From the NCBI GenBank assembly GCA_036245525.1, contig BTPG01000004.1, positions 46,950,823-47,014,822 of the forward strand: a stretch of 64,000 nt of DNA. The letters run 5' to 3'. A model generated the notes under the pieces. That model was not told the DNA's origin. It saw only the letters and a list, made by a program, of their open reading frames with translations, and did not search any database. The stretch's first letter is position 1. The number at the start of each line of letters is the position of its first letter. Of this stretch, positions 44,501 to 55,700 are shown piece by piece. The position numbers and the translations under genes were made by a program. The DNA comes from Semisulcospira habei (Eukaryota > Mollusca > Gastropoda > Semisulcospiridae).

Positions 44501-47500
44501 TATCTTGTAGTTATGGAATTAATGGATATATATTACTCCAGTTGAAAAAATAATAAAATTTGGTCCAATTTACAAGTTATGAGTATTGTCAAGTGTCACC
44601 AATCTCTTGTTCACCGATTTCATCAAGTTTTCACCCAAGTACCGCAAATTGTGCTTATTACAATTACCACTCACACTTAATAATATTAATTACTACCGTA
44701 GTCACATGATACTGACACATGAGCTGTGCTGGGCTGCGTTTACAAACAGGCTTAGTTATTCTTTAAGAACCTGTTTCTGCAGACCATCAGGGCGTATTAG
44801 GATCCTACAACTATTGCAGCTGGATATAATATGCTATGTCCACGCAATAGAACGGTTAACCCTTTGGTCATCAGTAGCCGTTTCTGTCACGATGATCCCT
44901 GCAAGTATCATGACAAAAACCGCTACCGACACCCGTAGGGTTACAACAAAGCACGGATGCATGAACTTCAGCCACATACCCATTTTCTTACTTGTGCACA
45001 CATCCATAATCCTGTAAGCAGTGATGGTGACTGCATGCACATGCACAAGGGGAGGGGTGGGGGGTGGGGGGGGGGGTAAAGATTACATGGCATGCATGTG
45101 TACTGCAAAGCCAAACCTGTATGCTCCAGCTCAAAACTCCACCAGTAGAGGTTTTCTTTTGGTAATGGCCGCGGTGGCGATGATATCAGGTTGACGTCCA
45201 CACCTAGGTTTTGGGAGAAGTTCTCGTAGCCAATGACTGGGTTACACGTCACATCCAGATTTCCCAGCCGAGCCAAGCCCCCAATGGTGCGCTCAAAGCC
45301 AAGAACATTGTTGACTTGTACCACTGGGCAAACAAACGCATTGTCCATCACTCACTTTGACACAGAGAAAACGGACAAAACAAAACAAACAAAACTGAAC
45401 ACAAATGCAAACAACGGACATAAAAATGCAAATAGTCCAGATCCTTTCGTCTGCAAGTGACAAATTCACATGAGCCCCTACAGATGCAGGATCTCAAGAG
45501 AATGTATTGACTATTGCTCTTGCTTCTGCTGTTCCTAACAGTGAGGATGTTATGTGGGGTTAAGTGTACAATTGAATATGATAGGTGATAAGACAAACTA
45601 AACCAGACCACAAAAATTGATACAAATACACACCATTTACATTTTAAACCAACTATACATGCCACTACTAGTATACAAACATATCTGGAAAAAAAATGAG
45701 TATAGACAGATCTACAAGTAACAGTGATAATCATGATGAACGGTCAGGTACATTTGAAAAAAGTTCAAATTTAGTCAGTGAAACCTTAGACTGAGAAAAG
45801 ACACAAATCATAATGTATCAGATCATATCATCCAATGTGTTGTGATTTGTGCATCTCGTCTCACTCTCAGTGTAGGTTTTTACTGACAAGCATGCTACAG
45901 AGGCTATGCATTATGATGGTTTTCCCTCAAACCTATGCCAGGGGTCTAACCTCATGCCTGATATATGAAACAAAGGCTATGATGATTTTCTAGTTTCACA
46001 GAAATCCATGATATCACAGAAAAGTAGCATGCCTGCACCAACTAAATTTTAACACAAATAATCAGGCTTTCTGCTAGAATTTCAAACTGTCATTGGGGCG
46101 TACAGCATAAAAACTCTGTCCTTAGGGCTCGGGATGTTCCCCACGTTGCCTCACAGCGTCGGCCATCATCTTAAGATGATAGAATAGACTTTAGATAGTA
46201 GCGAAGTAGTGTTTCAACACGTTTTTCTTCATGTTTCTTCCTCTTTGGAAACAAACAAAAACAGATTCTGGTTACCGGTTTCCTATGGTGATGGCAAGAC
46301 TTTATGTTATTGCCTGTAGCATGTCAGGACTTTCCTGACAGCAATTTCCCTATGAGGGCCTTATCGCGAATCCTCTCAAGATGGCCACCATGACTAGCAT
46401 GACGACGTCAGCGTCCCGAGCCCTATAGTCTGTTGCACACTGGTTGTCAGTACAAGTACACCCGGCAGTACCGACTGCAAAACAGCATGTGTAGTTGTAC
46501 ACCAACAAGAATACAAAGTGCAAATGTACACTAGTAGGGACCACACACAACTAATTCATGAACATACTAATTTAACACTGATGTAAATACACAGAGAGAA
46601 GGTGGTGGGATGCAGGTTGTCACAGAACATTTCACAAATCTCAACTGTACATGTATAAACATTCACGTGTGAATCAGACACTGCAGGCACGAAACCAGCC
46701 TATGTATGTAAACATGGCTAGATTGGAAGCCGTTTTCTCAAATGCTGCCTGTCCCGATGATGGATAGCATTCCATTTTCAACTGTCCCTATCAAAATGTA
46801 TCTAACATGAAAAAGTTTCCATTAATGCAAAGCCTGAATCATGATGTATTGCATCATAGACGGTCCGATAATACATCCAGTGTCTCTTTCTCAAAACATG
46901 TATAGGGTTTCAATGAATACATGTGAGCTTTTTCTCTTCATTATTTGAACCCCATTGGTAAATACAGAATCTTTACATCAGTGTTTAGGTGATACTGAGA
47001 ATCTCACTCTCGTGGTTTTAAAACCTTATCCTACTCACTTTCGCTCGAAGGATAAGGTTTTAAGACCACAAGAGTGAGATTTTCAGCGTCACCTAAACAC
47101 TAATGTAAGAATCTATTTACTACTCACCTTTTTCTTGGGTTGGTTTTTGGCACATGCTTAACCGCAACACAGATGCCATTGCATCTTGTCATTTACTTTT
47201 TAATGTGACCTGGATATTTTGGATGTTAGACAAATGTTCCTACATGACATAATAGCGCAATACATGATGCCAGAGTGCCAGTTGTCACTATGAAATGGTG
47301 TCATTGCACGAGCTGAAACTAGGCCAAGTTTCAATATCATGTGTGCTCATACCTTTTTGTTGACCAGATTTTCTACAAGACAATATTGTGCACACCTGTC
47401 AGTTCACGCATCAGGGATGTATCACAAATGTGTGATACAGCGAACGTGTGTGATAGCTTTTCCGCTCAAAGGCAGCAAAGGAGGAGGCGTGTAACAAACT

Positions 47501-50500
47501 GCTTCATGATGTGCCTGGCTCACACGAGTACACAAGAAGTCAGGACCAGACCTCAGGCACCTAAATATCACAAAATATTACTGATTCTAGTTTACTATTG
47601 TATTGGCTTAACCTTCTGGCTGTTGGTAGTGGTTTTGTTGTGACAATTTCTGCAGGAACCATCATGACAGAAAACACTACCCTTTGTCTGCAGAAATTAT
47701 CACGACAAAACCACTATCTACAGACAAAAGGTTAACACGCACAAGTCTCTGGCTCCCACACTGATGCCCAGTAAGCAAGAGGTCCTGTGGCTGACATTAG
47801 CCTTATCTGGCCCATGCACAGGCCGACTTCAGTCAAAAAATCTTCTACATACCAAATGTTTTTTATTCATAAGTGTGTGTCAAATCCACACAACAACGCG
47901 ATCACAAATAACAGTCTGATTTGTTTGGCCCCCCTGGGTACTGCGATAATACTGAGGCCAACCTTTACCAACGACTTAAGAAATCATCATCATGTCATCT
48001 CTATCAACAGGGATGATGAAAAGGGTCACCTGTTGTGACTCGGAAAAGCTTCAGGCGACTTGAAAATACATAAACTGCAACCTGGCTATTGAACTCAAAA
48101 TTTGAGATCATTGGCAGCTTTTCAAATGATGGGTGACTGAATTTTTTCCCAGGCTATTAGCTCTTGAATCTTTGGCTGGCTACCTACATAATTAGGCTTT
48201 CATCATTCCTGCATCCAGCCACATTGCAGGTGATCCTACATGCGATTATGAGCCACCTGACTCTAGATCAACCCTTTGGCTGTAGGGAGCCATCTTGGGG
48301 AGGGGATGCCTGCAGAAATAACCTCAACAAAATGTGTTACCGACGACCAATGGGTTAAGAGCCTAGATATATAGTGTTAGTGTCAATGCACATGGGAGAA
48401 TCACTACTCATAATATGCACATGGAAGAAATCAGCATGCACAATATGTTCTGGTTTGTGATACAGTATAAAAGCTTGGGGGCTAAAAAAAAGGAAAAAAA
48501 GAATGCAGTTGTAATGGGCACTAGATTCCAGCCTTTTTAAATTACAGTACTGTAAAACATTTTCCAAAGCTTCCTGTAAATAAGACTTGATCATTTGTTT
48601 AAGAACGGGTGGGGAGAAGACAGCAAGAGAGAAAAAAAAGATGGGTGGGCCTTTTAGGAACATGAGAAAATACAGGCCCGTTGCCTAAGGGGGGGGGGGG
48701 GGGGGGGAATGTGTACGCAGGCACCTTTTTGCCAGCCGCAGAAATATAGAAAAGCTTGGGGAATTTGTGGGGAGTTGGAGCAAGAGAGAAAAAAAGATCA
48801 GTAGGCCTTCAGGAACATGATGGGCCCATTGCCTACAGAAACCTATCAGTCATTGACCCCTCAGCTCAAAATGTGGGTCATTTTGGGAAATTATGTACCA
48901 ATGGTTCAAAAATGAATCCTGGTATGGGTTTTAGTTTACACAGTAAAACACAATTTGAGTTGATACCAAACAATGATTAACCCATTTAGCCCTGAGACCC
49001 TGCAGCAGGAGATGGATTGATCATAATTCAACAGTAGTGCTAGATGAGCTTGGCGCCAAGATCTGGCACTACCCTTGAATTATCATGATCAATCCATCTC
49101 CTAAAACTGGTACATAGTCTTTAGACAATACCTCGATAAGTTTGGAAATGTGGCCGTGGGGTTGAGGGTCAAGTCGAAATGTGTGTGCTGTTCTGTGATG
49201 TTAGACCTTAGGCCCACAGCCACAACACCCACACTCCCATACCACAATAATTACCAGTGCAAAAATAGTAATAGTATGCAGCTACTTGTAAAATTACAAG
49301 GTCACGAGTTTGATCCCATCCCTTCTTCGCATCAAACCCAAATTCCCTCACAACACTACCCAAAAAATGAAAAAATGTATATAAACTTGACAGACATAAA
49401 ACATGGGATAATAACAAAACAAGTAAATAATTTACATTATAATAATAATAATACAAAATAAAAAAATGTGAAACAAACAAGTAAGAAGTGATTAAATATA
49501 GATTGACAAAATATAAGTACATGGTTAACAGAAATAAAAATAAGCATGTAATGTTTAAAAGAAATAATAGGCAACAAAAATATGTTTTGTTGGGCTGTAG
49601 AAGTTTTTATGGGCCAAACAATATGTTGCATACTTTCTTTCCGCTGTTAATTTATGAATGAAAATGGGGCATACACAAATGTAAGGACTTGGTGTATTTT
49701 TGTGAAAGAAATTGAATTTCAAGAATAAAATACAATGGCAAATTATAATGCTAACCTACTACAGTGAACTCAGGACATAAAGTAGCAGGGACCCAAATTT
49801 ACTATGCTGTTATGCCAGAACTTGCCACAAGTGCATGAATTGACATTAAACAAGGCAAAGCCCTTATGGCTCATGTGTATGACCGATTTACGATCTGCGA
49901 CCTTTGTGACAATAAATGCTGGCTTCTGCACCAGTAAAATCCATGTTTTCTCAAAATTTAAGCATTTTTGATTTCACACATCTGTCAAACCCCGTGACCA
50001 TTGACCATTGCAATGAGTCAGCAAAATTAGTACGCATAGGAAAGTCTGTCATCAGCTACCTTTGTGGCAAATTTGATTCAAACATTTGCAAAAATGTTGA
50101 TAATAACTACAATTCTATCAAACATTGCTGACCTCTTGCGATCCTTGACCTTTTGGAGCGATCATCCAAATTAGTATGCATAGACAGGTCTTACCATCAG
50201 GTATCTTTGTACCAATTTTGGGTTTGAAGTTGTGAATACTATTTGAGAATTGTTTGTTTTTTTCAAAATATAGCTAAATTTTAAACTTATTTCCTGATCT
50301 TATGTGTCCTTGACCTTTGTGAGGTCACTTAAATTGATATGTTTAGAAAGGTCCTGCCACAAAGTATCCTTGGGCCAAGCTTGAAAACTGTGGGTTGAAT
50401 AGTCTCCGAGAAAATTCCAACGTTAAAGTTTACCATGGATGGAGGACCACTGGCTCAGAACATACTCACTGTTGCTTCGCACGCGAGCCAAAAAGTGTAC

Positions 50501-52675
50501 AAGGGGCCACTCAAAAACAAGAATAGCAAAGCCCTCATGGCTCATGTGCATGACTGATCCGCAACATTTATCTGACCTTTTGTGACTTTCACCTTTCTGG
50601 CGGTCGACTCATAAGTGCAGTACCTGCAAAATCCTACATCTTGTCAAATACGCATTTTTCTTAATTTGTTGGCCTCCCTTCACCATTGACCTTTATGTGT
50701 GGTCAGCCAAATCAACAAGCACAGGGAGGTCGTGTCATCAACTATCTTTCTGCCAAAGTTGACTGAAATGTTTATAAAAGTACCAATAAAAATCTACATT
50801 TTATCAACAGAAAGGTGTTTTTTTTAAACATTTCCTGACCTCTTGTGACCCTTGACCTTTGAGCAGGGTCGCCCAATATATAGTATGTGCTGGAAGATCT
50901 TATCATCAGGTATCTGTATACGCACATTTTATTTTTATTTCAGAAAACTTCCTCACAAGTTTGCAAGTGTACAAACATCAGTGTTTACATACAAACCTAC
51001 AAGTTACATAAACACTGCGTTTCCTGGCAACAACAACAAAACAAAATATATATACAACTGTAACCAGATGTGACGTAATTTTTGCTTTTTTACAAGTTTC
51101 TCTACTATGTTAAACGTTTCTCTTTTATGTGACGCGAGGACTCGCTACAGACACCACAACTCCTCTCAATAGTCTGCCATATTTTCAATACGTCAGTCGT
51201 CAGCATGAAAACAAACCAAAATAAAATGTCTCAGAATGACACGAACTGTTTTTATATTTTCACTCTGAAGCATGTGGGTCTTTTGGCTGTTTTTGTATGG
51301 GCATTTTTTGCATTCACATTGTTGGCAGTCACTAACTGAGCCTGGATTTTTTTCTTTGAACACTATGACCTGTTTCTTCTGTTCCTGTTGGGCGCAGGGA
51401 ATGGGAAGGGGAAATGTGGAGTGGTGTGGAAGCCAAGGCATTCAAAAGTATTTGGAAGCACCATTGTGTGAACTATTTCTCTTTGTTTTTGGATGATAAT
51501 CTCACAAATTATAGAAGTAAAGTTATAAAAAGTTATTTTAAAGGACTTGTTTGACTGTCAGTGACAATTTCTTTTATCCATTTTAAAGACACATGGACTT
51601 TAAATAAAATATAAAATATTTTTAAAAATAAAATCTTACCAGAGACAATTTTGGATTCTCCAGTAACCTATAGAAAAAATGAATAGTAATGAATAAGAAA
51701 ATAACAAACAACTATAAAAATGTAAAACAAAACAATGATGGTTAATATAAAAATGAAACAGCACCTAAAAAAAACATTTCTTCATAAAAAATGTGTTCAA
51801 ATATATGCAAGAAATATTTTTTTTTTTAAACACCAGATATTTAAAAGACACTTTCTAACCCCATTACCTGGTCTCTGACTTCAATACTATTTGACTGAGA
51901 GACAATGCTAAACCCTCAGCAAGGGGAAAACAAATGAAAACTAGGAATGAATGTTTACTTAAACTAGCACGACACCGATTGACTGAAGCTAGCGATTTTG
52001 TTACAAACCATAAACCTGACAGAAAACTAATAATGTCACAATGTTTGTGATATAATTAGTACCGTGATAATGATATTATTAGTAAATAGGTTCGGTGGTT
52101 TTGGTAGCATCGTAAAGGATGTGATATTTAATTTATTGTCTGTTTTACATGATATGCAATATATATTGTGAAAAGGTGGCAGCCGTCTTGTTTGTACATT
52201 ATTTATGATTCTGTACATCACTAATCTATAACTTCCATTTTGTATGCTCCAGTGAGCTTTCACAAGAAACCCAATTGGGAAATTAAACGTCAATTTTAAT
52301 TTGTTATTTTTCTTTAGTCACATATATTATATATTTTTAAAGTCTAGTCTGAAGTTGGAATTTCACAAAGACTGAACAAAGTCTACTGGTAAAGGATGGT
52401 TTCCTTAATTTACAAGTTTTTGTTCATAGATAGCTTGAAAATTTTTTTGATATAATGTCAATCACTGCTATGCCATAAAGTTCATGCTAGGAGTAGTAAC
52501 CCCCTGTCCACCACCTATAGTCCATAAGCTAGCAAGGTCTACCGTGCACCCCCCCCCCCCCCCCCCCTGTAAGTATTAATTATTTAGTGTTGTTAAATTC
52601 TTCTACAACTGTTTATAGTACTGGTGGCTGCATGTGTGAAGTTAGTAGTCCACAAGCTAGGAAGGTCTACCGTGC

Positions 52676-52711
<36 letters not shown>

Positions 52712-55700
52712 TACTCAATAAGATGGGTTTCAAAGTGTTCCTTAGTATGTCCTGAGATGTTTAAGCCATGTTCCTTGAAAATCCTTAGGAACACACCAGA
52801 GATATAGCCGATGGCGCAAGGGTACCCCCATTCACGCTCTTCGCAGGTGGTAAAATGAGGTTGAGAAACATTTTACTCTAAATAAATCAGAATTCATTCC
52901 AGAAGTCCAAATCAGGCAATATTATGTCAAGGCACACCTTCTGCAAAAAACAGAATGAAAAAATATTGAATCCCTGGCTCACAGTGAAGGTATTTGTGCA
53001 CCCAGCAAATGACTATTTCCGCGAAATCGCAAAAAAGACAAAAATAATGTGTCAGATGCCTTCAGACATTTTGTATAGCACCGACAGTCCATTTTCAGGT
53101 TTACATCATTAAAACAGGATGTCACAATTATTATAAACTTGACTAGGTGGTGCTGTGATCACTGTGAGACACATTATTTTTGTATTTTTTTGCGATTTCA
53201 CGGAAATGGTCGTTTGCTGGATATTTTTTCATTCTGTTTTTTGCAGAGGTTGCAGAACATGTGCCTTAACATAATATTGCCCGATTTAGGCTTCTGGAAT
53301 GAACTCTGATTTATTTAGAGTAAAATGTTTCTCAACCTCATTTTACCACCTGCGAAGAGCGTGAATGGGGGTCCCTTGCGCCATCGGCTATATCTCTGGT
53401 GTGTTCCTAAGGATTTTTGGGGAACATGGCTTAAACATCTCAGGACATACTAAGGAACACTTTGAAACCCATCTTATTGAGTACTGGGGGGGGGTGCACG
53501 GTCGACCTTCCTAGCTTGTGGACTACTAACCTCACACATGCAGCCCCCCCCCCCCCCCCTCTTGGCTTGACTTCGCGAACGAAGATTTTATAGGAGCTGA
53601 CCACGACGTCTGCAGGCTTGTTCGTGGCTGCGGAGGCCAATCCGAGACAGGCAGGTTCGACCGCAGTGGCTGCAGGGGAAGGTATGGCCAGGGTTCTGAG
53701 CTGCGGCATCTATGTTTTTTCTCCTGAGCCGCTTGTCCTTAAGGCTAGCTCTGTGAGAGTCCTCAAAGGAGACAGCTGCCTTGTAAATGGTGGAGCGCCA
53801 GTGTCACGGTCCGCAGCAAGCGAAGACCACTGGTGGTGGTCGATTTGGCAGGCACTAAGTGACTTCCTTTGTATCTCTTCTTTGATGCCCCTCTGTCACG
53901 GTGTCCAGTAGCAAGCTCGCCGAACAGTGTGATCTTTGGTAGGCGATGATCCTCCATCCTGGAGACATGCCCCGCCCAGCGGAGCTGTGTCCGCAGCAGC
54001 GAAGCCTCGATGCTCACAGTTTCAGCCTGTTCAAGGAACTCGACGTTGGTGACATAGTCACTCCAGTGAATGCCCAGGATGGTACGCAGGCAGCGCTGGT
54101 GGAAGCGTTCGAGGAGTCGTAGTTGGCTGCGGTAGAGGGCCCAGGACTCTGAACCATACAGCAGGGTGGTGAGGACCACAGCTCTGTACACGCTGATCTT
54201 GGTGCCTGTTTTCAGCTGTTGATTGTGCCACACCCGCTTGAAAAGTCACCCGAAAGCGCTGTTCGCTTTTGCCAGCCTGCTGTCAAGCTCCTTGTCCAGC
54301 TTGGCGTCCGACGTGATAATGCAGCCAAGGTAGGTAAACTGGTGCACTGACTTTAGTTCAGACTCGCCAATGGTGATGTGAGGAGGGCGATACACTGTCT
54401 TGGGTGCCGGCTGATGGAGGACCTCTGTCTTTTTCAGACTGACCTCGAGTCCAAAGAGCTGGGCAGCATCTGCGAAGCAAGATGTGATGCACTGCAGGGC
54501 TCTCTCTGTATGTGCAACGAGGGCAGCATTATCAGCAAAAAGCAGCTCACGAATCAGTTGGTCTAGGGTTTTTGTGTGGGCCTGCAGTCGTCTGAGGTTG
54601 AACAGGCTGCCATCGAGACGATACCTGATGTACACTGCATCGTCATCATCGAGGTCCACTAACCACTAACCTCACACATGCAGCCACCAGTACTATACTA
54701 TAAACAGTTGTAGAAGAGTTTAACAACACTAAATAATTAATACTTACAGGTATTAAGCATGTTTTATCAGCTGTGGTGAACATACCCTAGAGAAACCCAT
54801 ATGATTTACTTCATTCTGTCCTGACACAAAACGAAACCCATGGACTGACCATATCATGAAGGTTCCCCATAATCTGCATGGGACATTCTGAAATCTTTAA
54901 AAAAAAAACTTTTGACTTTTTTGTACTATGAAAACTGTTCAGATTCAGAGATTTTGCAGCTATTCTGCCATCACCTTTGAAACGCTGAATACGTGCTACG
55001 CTGTAGTCTGCTGCAAAATTGAGAAACTGTTTTTGTACCAGAAAAGAGTGTGGTCAAGAGTTTTAAAAAGATTTCAAAACCTACAAACTGAAGGATCAAG
55101 ATTTGACTTCATGCATCATTGCCAAAAAATCCTGAGGCTGATGTCAACCTTACTCCCAGTATGTACAGCTATGTGAAGGCCAACATCAGCCCCTTTACTT
55201 TAAGGTCAATGGGCATAATGAGACTCCTTTCTGCAAATTCAATATGAATAAATTTACATGTGATCACACATACACTCGCTCATCCAAATTTTATGTGATA
55301 TATTCAAGTACGTTTATACACTAAATATGTGACGTGCAACCCTGCTCATGGGTAACTTTTGGGGAATCATCTAATCCAATTGCACACACCCATGCTTTCT
55401 GTACATCTGTTAAATGAGTGGGACTGTGTGACTACAAAGTACAAAACTAAACTTGCAACACGAACATAGGAATTTAAATAATTCAACACAAATTAAGCGT
55501 CTTATTTGAACTGAACACCTAAAAACAATAATTCTTCGTCAACCACCCTGGACATTAGAAATTTTAGAATGTACAATACAATGTAATGCAGTGTACCTGA
55601 TAAAAACACTAGACACTCTACCGTGCATTTTTTTAAGGGAACATGTCACAATTTTTGCTGAAAATAGAGTTAGCTACAAATTCGTATTACACCCGTTACA

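Larger units (their letters stand above)
52567..54749. mobile_element. Large foldback (inverted-repeat) element, right arm split by a LINE
   Basis: The left arm (52567-53056) is the reverse complement of 53164-53545 continued at 54686-54749, with a loop of about 107 bp (53057-53163). Shared blocks include AAGTATTAATTATTTAGTG, CAAGCTAGGAAGGTCTACC, TGGTAAAATGAGGTTGAG and CAAAAATAATGTGTC. Poly-C tract lengths differ between arms (over 30 on the left, about 8 on the right). The LINE at 53546-54664 interrupts the right arm. No protein is encoded by the foldback itself. It sits in intron 1. Confidence 0.8.

Noticed and set aside
44586..45017. 143-residue plus-strand open frame
   Set aside because: It overlaps a family Q palindrome, has no recognised motif, and is AT-rich. 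No splice context supports it.
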